16,513 nucleotides of DNA from Chloroflexi bacterium UBA4733 (lineage in GTDB: Bacteria > Chloroflexota > UBA4733): contig DHIZ01000042.1 in NCBI GenBank assembly GCA_002404055.1, positions 1 through 16,513 on the forward strand. The letters run 5' to 3'. The stretch's first letter is position 1. Every line of letters begins with the position of its first letter. Below, in pieces: positions 7,819 to 16,200 of the stretch. The notes under the pieces were generated by a model that worked only from the letters and a program-made list of their open reading frames with translations, was not told the origin of the DNA and did not search any database. The position numbers were made by a program, and so were the translations under genes.

Positions 7819-8037
7819 TCACCCCTCCACCCGCGCGCTGGCGTTGTCGTAGTACATCAAGAGTTGCGCATCCTCCTGCAATACCGCCTCCGGCAAGCGC
7901 TGGGCAACGCGCACGACGGTAGCGTAGTCACGGTTGCGCCAGGCGGCACTGAAGCAGGCACGGCCGACATATCCTCCAGTGTTCACAACACGTGCTCGTG
8001 CGCCTCGGCCCGCTATTCCTCTACGATATGCACGCTG
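7819..8037 (-). pseudogene. Truncated second copy of the pglXI 3' end
   Basis: Bases 7827-7962 match 9987-10122, the last codons of the intact pglXI, at 125 of 136 positions by hand count. Nine of the 11 differences are synonymous; the others are Ile/Val and Gly/Cys. The frame stays open and ends ...NASARVEG-stop (7819-7821), against ...NASARVGD in the intact gene. Upstream, weak protein similarity continues in the same frame (AGRG aligning with AGRG of the intact protein, plus about 3 extra residues) until a TAA near 8037, right at the edge of an inverted repeat. The substitution pattern shows that the copy diverged while still coding. It is therefore a relic of another methylase allele rather than a decayed recent duplication. 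Confidence 0.8.
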
Positions 8038-8038
8038 T

Positions 8039-8111
8039 TAAACTCAAGCCACGATGAAACCCGCAGGCTGCACGCACCGAGTCATGTAGATCCCATCGTG
8101 GCTTCAGTTTA
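8039..8111. repeat. Long inverted repeat with 18-bp arms
   Basis: The left arm at 8039-8056 contains AAACTCAAGCCACGATG; the right arm at 8094-8111 contains CATCGTGGCTTCAGTTT. The arms pair at 17 of 18 positions, the single mismatch being C opposite C, around a 37-base centre. The inner 11 bp (AAGCCACGATG / CATCGTGGCTT) are perfect. It begins where the pglXI remnant stops being readable, so it may mark an insertion or recombination boundary, or be a small hairpin element. GATGAAAC at the inner end of the left arm resembles the end of some CRISPR repeats, but there is no array. Confidence 0.65.
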
Positions 8112-8114
8112 GGT

Positions 8115-8142
8115 CCCTCCTCCCCGTGAGCTGAGAGGAGGG
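8115..8142. repeat. Hairpin CCCTCCTC / GAGGAGGG
   Basis: Perfect 8-bp arms (8115-8122 and 8135-8142) with a 12-base loop, lying downstream of the cysteine-rich gene on the minus strand. Neither side is followed by a run of T, so a role as a terminator is only possible. Confidence 0.35.
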
Positions 8143-8291
8143 CGCTGCGCCGCCTCTTGTCAGCCCGTCAGCAGCCCTCGGTCTCGCGCCGCGCTGCCGC
8201 GCATGGCTTATCCGCGCCTCCTTAGCCCATTGGTTCCACCGTAACCGCACGGCCGGCATTTGCCAGCGCATACTCGCTGACCGTGTTTAGG

Positions 8292-10004
8292 TTACTCAAA
8301 CCTGTCTCCTTCATAGAGATGGCTCCCATTCTGTCTCGGTCCCGTGAGCTTCCATTCTGGAAGTAGCTTAATTCGATGCCCGCATTGTCCGCATCTCCTC
8401 CCCGTACTACCACGGACAAATGCCATGCTAGCTGCATTGCAGCGCGGACATCGGTCGCCTTGTGTGAACCAATCACTCTGTTGCGGTCCGCTGCCGCATT
8501 TAAGGCAAAGATATCGCTCCTCAACCTGCACCAGGCAGTCTCGGCTGTCTATAACTTCCCGACAAGCCCAGCAATGGTTCAAATAGACGTTTTGATCGTG
8601 CCCGTCACCGCTCGGGCAGGAGGCGATGGTCATGTTGTACCTCGCCAGGTGTTTCGCATAGGCCCTGTTTGGAGTCATCATTCCATGGCAGATTCTACAC
8701 CGAAGGCGATCGCGGATCTCATTCAGGCGATTCACCCAACCCGCCAGCTTCGGCACATAGTCTCCGGCTACGCGGAGGTCAGGAAGGCGTGGCTCAATAT
8801 GGGCGGCAGCCAAAAGCTCCAGCAAAGACCAGTTCTCGATCGGTAGTTCGAGATTGGCCGCAATGCGGGCTCCGGCAAGGGTAGCGGCATAGGTCATGTC
8901 CGGACCGATGGGTATGCACTGTTGATTCGCGCGAGGACAAAAGACAGTATCCAAGCCGCTCTTTTTCCATCGGCGCCCCTCACACCAGGCGACTTTTCCT
9001 GGTCGGCAGATGGGCAACAGGGCGAGTAAACTTACCTCGTCAGTCGTGACCATCGCCTGATAGATGGCGTAATCCTGCAGCAGATTATGACTATGCTGGA
9101 AAAGCGCATCACTGAGGCTCGGTGCTTTCAAAGCAGTGATGATTGTTAGCGCTGCCCGTACCCGGAAGTCCTCTTCCTGGATTCCGTCCAGCAGTCGGAT
9201 GTCGTGGTGTTCTTTCGCCAACCAGAAGATTACTAGTAGCTTCGCGTCCTCTTTGAGGTATGGCCAAAGTTCCGGCAATAGAGACTGTCTCTCCTGCGTG
9301 TCAACTTCATAAATATGGTGCATAAAACGAAACTGAATCGTTGGCTGCAAATCACTACAAAGGCTCAAAACCCGTTCATTGCGGGCCAACCACGGAGGAA
9401 GCGAGAAGATGCTGGCAACCCGTTCGGTTTGCGTCAGTCCGCAAATCAGGCTCACCGTCCAGGTAACAAGGGTCAGGTTTCCCCGTGCAGTTGTCTCACT
9501 CCACCAATCCTGAAGTACGCTAAGCCGAGTTTCGAACGGTAGAAGTTCATATATTGTTGGATCTCGTAACGTTGCCGAAGGTAGTCGCGAGGAAAGGGCG
9601 CGCCTGTCATTTGGCGGGAAGCTCGCGTACAGTTCCCGCATTCGGTCAACGGTCTTCCGTTGTTCGGCGAGGCTGGCAGGCGGCCAACGTCCGGCAAGGA
9701 CTTGAAACTGACCCTTGGGTGTCAAAAAGCGTAGCACGCTCGTATGAGTCTGATAGCTATGAGGAACGCGGGCGTAAAGGGTTACGCTGTCCTGGGCAGG
9801 TGCAGCAAGAAGTACTTCGCCTATTCGTTCGAGTAGAGATTCCACCTCATCTTCGCTCGCGGCAAGGAGTCGTGACACGAGACTGTCGATCTCCTCTGAA
9901 ATGCTTAGGGCCCCGGAAGCATTAGCGCTCTCAAAGGGAGGTTCGGTATCACGGTGAGCACCATCCGACTGCCGCACGTCAATCACCCACCCGCGCGCTG
10001 GCAT
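8292..10004 (-). CDS. Unrecognised cysteine-rich (multiple Zn-ribbon) protein, BREX-linked
   Basis: A 570-residue protein of a family I do not recognise. The first 320 residues are helical-looking with no known motif (VRAALTIITALKAPSLSDAL suggests HEAT-like repeats). The C-terminal 240 carry many paired cysteines: CEGRRWK...FCPRANQQC (341-363), CRIC (436-439), CPSGDGHD (463-470), CWAC (478-481), CLKC (500-503), CPRC (519-522) and CGQC (538-541). These would form several zinc sites, as in nucleic-acid-binding or scaffold proteins. ATG 10004 overlaps the end of pglXI by 26 bases, so translation is probably coupled; GTG 9986 and 9977 are alternative starts. It is not a standard BREX type 3 gene, and it lies between the intact pglXI end and a diverged copy of that end, so it seems to have arrived by recombination. 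It looks more AT-rich than pglXI. An accessory targeting or inhibitory role is conceivable but not shown. Confidence 0.8.
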   Translation of the reverse strand: MPARGWVIDVRQSDGAHRDTEPPFESANASGALSISEEIDSLVSRLLAASEDEVESLLERIGEVLLAAPAQDSVTLYARVPHSYQTHTSVLRFLTPKGQFQVLAGRWPPASLAEQRKTVDRMRELYASFPPNDRRALSSRLPSATLRDPTIYELLPFETRLSVLQDWWSETTARGNLTLVTWTVSLICGLTQTERVASIFSLPPWLARNERVLSLCSDLQPTIQFRFMHHIYEVDTQERQSLLPELWPYLKEDAKLLVIFWLAKEHHDIRLLDGIQEEDFRVRAALTIITALKAPSLSDALFQHSHNLLQDYAIYQAMVTTDEVSLLALLPICRPGKVAWCEGRRWKKSGLDTVFCPRANQQCIPIGPDMTYAATLAGARIAANLELPIENWSLLELLAAAHIEPRLPDLRVAGDYVPKLAGWVNRLNEIRDRLRCRICHGMMTPNRAYAKHLARYNMTIASCPSGDGHDQNVYLNHCWACREVIDSRDCLVQVEERYLCLKCGSGPQQSDWFTQGDRCPRCNAASMAFVRGSTGRRCGQCGHRIKLLPEWKLTGPRQNGSHLYEGDRFE

Positions 10005-12627
10005 TGTCGTAGTACATCAACAACTGCGCATCCTCCTGCAATACCGCCTCCGGCAAGCGCTGGGCGACGCGGACGATGGTGGCGTAGTCACGGTTACGCC
10101 AGGCGGCACTGAAGCCGGCGCGCACCGCCTCCGAGCGGAACACTTTCAGCTTGCCCCGGCCCGCAGCATAGACCTCGAACTCACGCAGCAGTCCCCGCTC
10201 GCGCAACTTCTCCAGATCCGACTGCTTGTTCGGATCGGGCACGTACCACCGGTCCTTCTCGTCCTTAAGAAAGTTCTGGCTCAACATGTCCATGAGTTCA
10301 GGTACCTGCTCGTGCGCCGCCTGGTGAAGCTGCGGCTGGAACCTGGGATAAATCTCCTGGTAGGTCAGCGGCTGGCTTTCCAGTAGCTGGCGCAGCCACT
10401 GGACCGCTGTCTTTTCGCCGTCGACGAAGAGAGCAAACTGCTCCACATCCGGTGTCTGTGCACGCTTCTGGTCGTACTCCGCTACTTGCTCCGGCAGGAA
10501 ATACATGCCGTCGCGTTCCGAGCAGCTCTGCTGGAGGCCCGCAGAGAACTCGCTGGCGCTGAGCGGCACGGTGGCCCCATGCTGGATGTGGAAGGCAACC
10601 ATGCGGTCGAACAGCAGGTACTGCTGACGTTCCGCATTGACGCTCACTTTGCCGTTCTCACCAACAAATGTGGGCATCTGCGCCAGATGCTGGCGGACGA
10701 AATCCCAGGCCCCTTCCGGTGTGCCGGCTTCGCGCTCAAAGCGGATGGCAAAGGACTGGCGCGGCCTGTAGGCGGAGATGACCAGGTCCTGCTTCACAGC
10801 AGTGCTCGTGACCTGGCGATACGACCCTTGCTGCTTGTCCATAGTGCGCACGTCCGCCACCATGAAACCGGCGGCGAGAATGGCCTCCTGGATGGCGTTC
10901 CAGACGCTGGAACGGGAGTTATGGAAGACGACCGTCATCCAGCGACCCGGCTTCAGGACGCGGAAATATTCAGCAAAGCATCGTTGCATCAGCCGCTGGT
11001 AGTCGGCCAGCTTCTTATGCTTGGCCTGATCAATGATCGCTTCCGGCGCGGCATTGGTGAAGACGCGATGCCAGGCTTCCACGAGGAAGTTGAGGTCAGC
11101 GTAGTAGATGTTCTCACCGAACGGCGGATCGGTGAAGATGTAATCAATGCTGTTGGCCGGTATGCCGAGCTCGGCGCAATCGCCGGTGGCGATTGCCACG
11201 CCGGCTCTTGTGGCAAGCTTCGAAAACCCCTCAAGAATCCTTGTAAGCTTGTTCTGGTAGGCTGTGAACGGGCTTGCTTCTGAAATAAGGGATGGCACAT
11301 AATACACACCAGAGAGGGGATTATAAGGGAAGGAGACTTCCGGCCGATAGCGATTCTCAATCGACAGATTGACCAGATGACTGTCAAGCCAGAACAGCAG
11401 CATGTGCCGGATGCGTTGGTCCGAGTGCGCACGCGCCTTGCACCACAGCGTCCCCAGCACCTGAGCTGCGCGGGGCAGGTACATATGGTGGACGTGCGTG
11501 AAGCCTTTGGGAGCCAATCGCGAGCCGTGGTACATCGCCGCGATGGGGAATGCCTCCGTCGGCACCTCCGGCGGCAACTGCAGCGACTCGATCCGGTTTA
11601 GCCGCTCTAGATCATCGTCGTCGGGCTTCTTCTCGTGGCGCCCGCCGCCGACCCGATAACTGATGAGCGTTGGTCGGAGCTTGATGCGCTGCCAGGGCGC
11701 GGCGCGCGCCGGGTCAAGGCGTGTCTCGAAGAGCCGCTGTAGCCGATCCTTGTTGACCAACAGCGCACAGCGGGGACAGGGAAACTCGGCCTTCACGTGC
11801 TTTGTTTCCTGGTCGAGCGCCTCATCAATAAAGGTAATCTCTCCACCGCAACCTGGGCAGGCGAAGATTTCGCTCCAGACCGTGTACTCGATGCGTCCGG
11901 TACGCCCATCGCTGTGCAGTGTCTCGTACATCCAGCCCAGTTCGTCGGCCGTCTCGGCCAGGATGCGTCGTGCCGCCGTCACGAACGCCGTGACATCAAG
12001 TGGCAAGTTGTAGTTGGCGGCGATGGACGTGGCGGCGGGGGAGAGATCGTTGAGAACGGCGCGACGGCTGCCCCAGCGCGGACGTTCGCGTCCCGACGCT
12101 TCCCAGCGCATCTCCAGGAGTGATCGGTAACTCGTCGGGGCGCAGCCGCACCACTGCGCCGCCAGGCCGGTCATGCCGGAGCCGCAGAAGCCGTCGAGCA
12201 CAACGTCTCCCGGCTCGGTGTAGTGCAGGATGGACGGTACGATGGCCAGATGGGGCACCTTGGTGTGGTAGCTGTGCGCCTTGTAGAGCGGGTCGGTCTT
12301 GCCTTCGCTGACGTCGACGGCGAAAGGCTCACGGTGGTAGGTATCCGTCGCTTCGTCGTAGGGCTTACCATGCCGGGCGATGAAATCGCCGAGGAACGGA
12401 TTGGGGCAGGCGGTGTAGTGGGGCGGGTCGGAGAGGGAAAGAATGTCGTCATCGCTGCCCTGCGGGAAGCCGTCGAGCGTGCGGAGTTCGGGCAGCAGGG
12501 CACGCAGACGCTCAACGGAGCGAGCACGCTCAGCGTCAATGGCGTCCGCGTCGGCGTCTTTATTATCGCTGACGCCGACCAAAGGCTCCTGCACGCTGGT
12601 CATCAGGATTCCTGGTTCCTTTGTCAT
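9979..12627 (-). CDS. pglXI: BREX type 3 adenine DNA methylase with Zn ribbon (PglXI, COG1743-like)
   Basis: An 882-residue DNA methyltransferase from ATG 12627. SDPPHYTACPNPF (residues 66-78) and the PYDEATDTYHREPF region open the protein. VVLDGFCGSGMTGLAAQ (142-158) is the SAM-binding motif, and FTDPPFGENIYYADLNFL (498-515) carries the DPPF catalytic motif. CPGC (257-260) and CPRC (284-287) form a Zn ribbon between them. This layout is that of COG1743, the family of PglXI in BREX type 3, which marks host DNA so that BREX spares it. ATG 12627 lies 7 bases after a good -10, as in a leaderless mRNA. ATG 12603, with AGGA 6 bases upstream, is a strong alternative (874 residues). The C-terminal 45 codons are duplicated at 7819-7962. 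The gene follows the XRE gene and overlaps the cysteine-rich gene by 26 bases. All core motifs look intact. Confidence 0.9.
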   Translation of the reverse strand: MTKEPGILMTSVQEPLVGVSDNKDADADAIDAERARSVERLRALLPELRTLDGFPQGSDDDILSLSDPPHYTACPNPFLGDFIARHGKPYDEATDTYHREPFAVDVSEGKTDPLYKAHSYHTKVPHLAIVPSILHYTEPGDVVLDGFCGSGMTGLAAQWCGCAPTSYRSLLEMRWEASGRERPRWGSRRAVLNDLSPAATSIAANYNLPLDVTAFVTAARRILAETADELGWMYETLHSDGRTGRIEYTVWSEIFACPGCGGEITFIDEALDQETKHVKAEFPCPRCALLVNKDRLQRLFETRLDPARAAPWQRIKLRPTLISYRVGGGRHEKKPDDDDLERLNRIESLQLPPEVPTEAFPIAAMYHGSRLAPKGFTHVHHMYLPRAAQVLGTLWCKARAHSDQRIRHMLLFWLDSHLVNLSIENRYRPEVSFPYNPLSGVYYVPSLISEASPFTAYQNKLTRILEGFSKLATRAGVAIATGDCAELGIPANSIDYIFTDPPFGENIYYADLNFLVEAWHRVFTNAAPEAIIDQAKHKKLADYQRLMQRCFAEYFRVLKPGRWMTVVFHNSRSSVWNAIQEAILAAGFMVADVRTMDKQQGSYRQVTSTAVKQDLVISAYRPRQSFAIRFEREAGTPEGAWDFVRQHLAQMPTFVGENGKVSVNAERQQYLLFDRMVAFHIQHGATVPLSASEFSAGLQQSCSERDGMYFLPEQVAEYDQKRAQTPDVEQFALFVDGEKTAVQWLRQLLESQPLTYQEIYPRFQPQLHQAAHEQVPELMDMLSQNFLKDEKDRWYVPDPNKQSDLEKLRERGLLREFEVYAAGRGKLKVFRSEAVRAGFSAAWRNRDYATIVRVAQRLPEAVLQEDAQLLMYYDNASARVGD

Positions 12628-12633
12628 CGATCG

Positions 12634-12663
12634 ACTATAGCAACGGAGTGCGTAGAACGTCAA
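12634..12663 (-). promoter_or_regulatory. Sigma70-type promoter of pglXI, probably leaderless
   Basis: On the minus strand TTGACG (12663-12658), an 18-base spacer, then TATAGT (12639-12634) preceded by TGC. The ATG at 12627 starts 7 bases after the -10, so transcription would begin at or next to it. Together with a second, Shine-Dalgarno-led ATG at 12603, this could give two N-termini, depending on whether the message starts here or reads through from brxC. The XRE protein encoded just upstream is a candidate regulator. Confidence 0.6.
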
Positions 12664-12717
12664 CAGCGTACGCAGCGGCAAGTGAACTGCAGCGCCGCCG
12701 ATCGCGCGGCCGGTTCG

Positions 12718-13059
12718 CTATCCGGCGTGGACACGCTCGCGTTGCTCGCTCGCCGGTGCGGCCGGCGGCAGGACGCTGACGCGCAGCGTAAAACCCTCGC
12801 CCAGCGCCTGCACGTAGCGGCGCAACGTGTTGAGCGTGTAGGCGTCATAGCCGCGCTTCTCAATGCGCGCCACCTGTGCCTGAGAAACACCGAGGCGGTC
12901 GGCCACTTGCTGCTGGGTGAGCCCGGAGGCTTGGCGCGCCTCCACGAGTTGGAGCCAAAGCTCCTTCTTTTCCGCCTCTTCCTCGTACACCGCCCGAAAT
13001 TCCGGGGCCTCCATCTTCTTTTTCCAGAATGCCTCGAAATACTCCGCCTCAGGATTCAT
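12718..13059 (-). CDS. XRE-family DNA-binding protein (HigA-like), no toxin partner
   Basis: A 113-residue protein. After an acidic, helical N-terminus (EAEYFEAFWKKKMEAPEFR), the helix-turn-helix reads ARQASGLTQQQVADRLGVSQ with AQVARIEKRG following (about residues 41-70), then a YTLNTLRRYVQALGEGF segment typical of HigA/XRE antitoxins. I chose ATG 13059 because AAAGGA lies 8 bases upstream and it overlaps the stop of a 9-codon upstream ORF (ATGA). A longer reading from 13182 would pass through that regulatory region. HigA-type antitoxins usually follow a HigB/RelE toxin, but the gap to brxC (about 150 bases) is too short for one. It is therefore likely a stand-alone regulator of the BREX operon or an orphan antitoxin. 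It sits between brxC and the pglXI promoter. Confidence 0.88.
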   Translation of the reverse strand: MNPEAEYFEAFWKKKMEAPEFRAVYEEEAEKKELWLQLVEARQASGLTQQQVADRLGVSQAQVARIEKRGYDAYTLNTLRRYVQALGEGFTLRVSVLPPAAPASEQRERVHAG

Positions 13060-13100
13060 ACGTTCCGTCCTTTCGTATTCTTCATCGTCGTCACCTCCTT
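13056..13100 (-). promoter_or_regulatory. Strong Shine-Dalgarno with 9-codon upstream ORF coupled to the XRE gene
   Basis: AAGGAGGTGA (13100-13091) is the best ribosome-binding site in the window. It is followed 5 bases later by ATG 13085-13083, which opens MKNTKGRNV and stops at TGA 13058-13056. That stop overlaps the XRE ATG (13059-13057) by 4 bases. The arrangement suggests translational coupling, which could tune regulator output. AAAGGA inside the mini-ORF serves the XRE start itself. Confidence 0.5.
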
Positions 13101-13207
13101 TCTTGTTGCCTGATAAAATCTTGATATCTTTGCGATGCTGTGATAATCTCCCGATCCGGCGTCTTTTGGGTCTTCGCTCCACGTACCTGCTCTACCTCAG
13201 CTATCAC
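13091..13207 (-). CDS. Possible 38-residue ORF after brxC
   Basis: GTG 13207-13205 follows the brxC stop immediately (TGA GTG) in the same frame and runs for 38 codons to TGA 13093-13091, which lies inside the strong Shine-Dalgarno. The product is charged (VIAEVEQVRGAKTQKTPDRE...) and matches nothing I know. It could be a real small protein, a former C-terminal extension of BrxC cut off by a new stop, or chance. No separate ribosome-binding site is evident beyond termination-reinitiation. Confidence 0.25.
   Translation of the reverse strand: MIAEVEQVRGAKTQKTPDREIITASQRYQDFIRQQERR
13111..13149. promoter_or_regulatory. AT-rich patch with three TGATA repeats, candidate operator
   Basis: In an otherwise GC-rich region, TGATA occurs at 13111-13115, 13122-13126 and 13141-13145 on the plus strand, including GATATC and TTGATATC. 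It lies about 50-90 bases upstream of the XRE gene. XRE regulators often bind repeated short sites before their own gene. No clear minus-strand promoter can be drawn here. Confidence 0.3.
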
Positions 13208-16200
13208 TCACTCCACCACAATCCGCACGCGCCTGGGGTCTTTATCGCGTGTCAGTTGCGTCAAGAGGATGTTGAGCCGCTCTTTCAGCTCGTCCACACT
13301 GACGGGCGCGCCGCCGTTGGTCATACCGGCTAAGAGCGTATCCTTACTAATTGAGACGCGTTCCAGGCCTTCAAAGGCGCTTTGCAGCGCTCGCACGAGG
13401 GCGCCGTCGATCGTCTCCGGCAACCGGCCGTCGGCAATGAGCCGGTCGAGCGGCTGGCGGGAGCGGGCATCCAGCAGTTGCAGCGTGTTCTGCACCGTCG
13501 GATCCTGGAGATTCTGGAGCAAGGCCGCCGTCCAGTCCATCTCCAACCGCTCCAGGTCCCGTTCCACGGCGTCGAGTTGGGCAGCAGCAGGCGTGTCTGC
13601 CTCCTCCAGCGGTCGAAAGTTGCAACGCGGGCAAATGGGCGAGGTGGCCAGTTCCGTCATGGAGAGGCTTGGACAGGTGCGGAGGGCGAGCACCTTGCGC
13701 TCCGCCTCGTCCAACGTTCCGGCAGGCAGCACGGAGACGCCGCGCAGCGCGCGTAACCGTTTGAGCGCCGGAGAGTTGAGCAGCGCGGCCTTGCGACGAT
13801 CCTGATCGAGGTTGAGCCGGGCGCGCTGGTGGCGCTCCAGGTAAGCTCCGGCATAGCGAGTCTTCAGTGCCTGCGCCTCCTGGGCCAGTTGGGCGGCCGC
13901 GCCAGGCGCTGAACGGCGGGCCGGATCGCGCAGGACCGCGAGCTGGGCGTTCTGCAGGGCGAGAATTGCCGCCGCCACCGGGTCGTCCGCCGGTAGGACG
14001 GCCCGCGCCTGAAGCAGGTAGGCCGTCAGCGGCTGAAGCTCGCGGACGAGCGACTCGAGCGCCTGAATTTCCGCCAAGGTGATCTGCGCTTCTGCTTGAG
14101 CCTGCACCTGCTCACTCGTCGCGGCGAAGTTCTTCAGCTTCCCCGCCGTGTTGATCGGCCGCAGCGCATCCAGAAAGCGCTGATAGGCGCCGAGCCGGCT
14201 GACGGCCTCGTCACGCTCAGCGCCTTCGACGACGGCCGCGTTCCAGCAGGTGATCCCCTCGCGCACGTGCGCCTGCGTCGTCACGAGCTGTTCCAGCACC
14301 GCGTTGGCTCGTGCCTGGAGTTCCTGGACCGCACGGTCATGGCTCGCCGGGTTGCGGATCAGTCCGACGGGCAGTTCCAGCAGGGTAAACAGCGCAGTCA
14401 AAGCGGCGAGCGGGATGTCCTTCGGACGCTCGATATACGTGAAGCGGGCCAGCGCTGCGCTGCCCAGGCTCGCCGCTTGATCGAGCCATGCCGCGTCGAT
14501 CTTCCGGCCAGGCAGCGCCAGCGTGATCTCGCCGGCATGCACCAGAGCGACCAGCGCGACCGCCACCCATTCCGGCTCCAGGTGGAAACGATGGTCGTAT
14601 TCCACCGCCCCCTGCGACTCGGACACGATGATCTCAGCCCGGTTGAGCACCTGGCCCTCACCACGGCTGCGCAGGGCATCACGGAAGGCACTGGCGTAGC
14701 GCGACTGCTCCACCGACAGCCGATCGCCCTCGAGCAACTCGAGCGCCTGGAGCGCTGCCGCGCCCTGGTTCGTCTTGAGTGACCCGGCGATCCAGCGCAC
14801 TGCTTCCGTGGCCGTAGCCTCGCGATTGCGCCGAGTAACGAGGAGCGGAAAGGTTGGGTACTCGGGCAGCGCCTCCTGGAAGTGGGTCGCCAGGCAGGCG
14901 GAGGCGATCTGGTCGACCAGCTCGCGCACGGAAGCCGCCCGGCCACGCAGCAACTCCGCCGCTGGGCGCGTGACGCCCTGATAGGTCACCTCCAACGCTG
15001 CCGGCGCCCGCTCCAACAGGTGACGCAAGAGCTGCTGCAGATAGCCCGGCCGCTGCGCATTGGTCGAAATGGCCTTCTCTCGAAAGACGGGACGCGACGC
15101 GGAAGATGCTTCCGCCGCCAGCGCCGTCGCCGCCGCGTAGAGCCGTAGTGGTCGCGCAAAGCGGTCGTCCTTCTCCACGAAGCGGAAGAAGACCTCATCG
15201 GCCCGCCGCTCGTCGCTATAGACCGGGAGGTTGTAGGGCTGGAGAAAGTAGAGGTAGAACTCCCGTGGTGGCTGCGCCGTGGAGCGCTGGTTCGGGGCGC
15301 CGAAGAAGAGATAGCCCGGCCGCGCCACCCGCTTCTCCGTCCAGACGACTTCATACTCCCAGATCGAGAAGCCGGTGACGTGGACGTTGACGTCCGTCAC
15401 CTCCAGCAGGTGGGCAAGCGCATCGTAGTAGGCGCGATCAAGCTGGTCGGGTGAAAGGGTGTCGGCGCGCTGGGCGATCAAGGCGTCGTAGTCGATGTCC
15501 TTGCTGACATCCAGAAACCACTGGCCGTTGTCGGGATTGAAGCCGAGGAACTGGCCGCTGACGGTACGCGAGATTTCCTTCAAGGCAGTACCGATGGTGG
15601 CTTCCAGGAATTCAGCGTCCGGTTCCGGCGTCGGCAGGAACAGGCAGAGGTCGTCGCGCAACTCGGCCGGCGTCACACCCAGGGCGGCGCGCAAGTCGGC
15701 GGTGCTGAGCCGATGGACGCTCAAGGCGTGGATGATCCTGATTGCCACCGCCTTGTAGGCCGGGCGCGTGTAGGCGCTCTGCACCTTGGCTTCCAGCACG
15801 TCGCTTTTGTCCATCACCTCCCGCACGTCCGGAATGCTGCGGAAGGAAGGGTTAGAGCGCAGCACGTCCCAGTAGGAGTCGTAGGCGATCATGCCCGGTA
15901 CGTTCTGCGGCGCCTCCTGGTCCAGCCGCGCCGCCATTTCCCGGCTCAGCGTCTTGAGGATTTCTCGCTTCTCGACGATGGAGATTTCGCCAAAAACCCG
16001 GATATAGGCCGGGTGGACAGGGAAGAGCTCGACATAGGTTTCCAGGCGATTGGCGAGGTCCGGATAGAGGGGAGCAAAGGGTTGCAGATAGGCCCGTATC
16101 TGCGCTCGCTGCGCCGCGGTCTTGCGCAGTAGCCGTTGGGTGACGACAAAGGTGACATCCTCGCGGGAGATCAAGATCTGCTCGAAGCGATCTCGCACGC

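Noticed and set aside
8040..8060. CRISPR-repeat-like end (GATGAAAC)
   Set aside because: Only one unit with no regularly spaced repeats; better explained as one arm of an inverted repeat.
7540..8112. 190-codon plus-strand open frame
   Set aside because: It is antisense to the pglXI remnant, whose synonymous substitution pattern shows the minus strand was the coding one. It also spans a palindrome and inverted repeats.
2971..8291. Transposon or integrase origin of the island
   Set aside because: No transposase, recombinase or tRNA attachment site is visible; the flanking repeat is a piece of pglXI, which points to homologous recombination.
10486..11283. 265-codon plus-strand open frame
   Set aside because: Mirror of the methylase catalytic region including DPPF; no motif of its own.
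12223..13113. 296-codon plus-strand open frame across the XRE gene and pglXI start
   Set aside because: Antisense to the XRE helix-turn-helix and the methylase N-terminus, both of which are clear proteins on the minus strand.
13121..13149. Plus-strand promoter-like TTGATA-17-TAATCT
   Set aside because: It would fire antisense into the end of brxC with no gene to serve; probably chance within an AT-rich patch.
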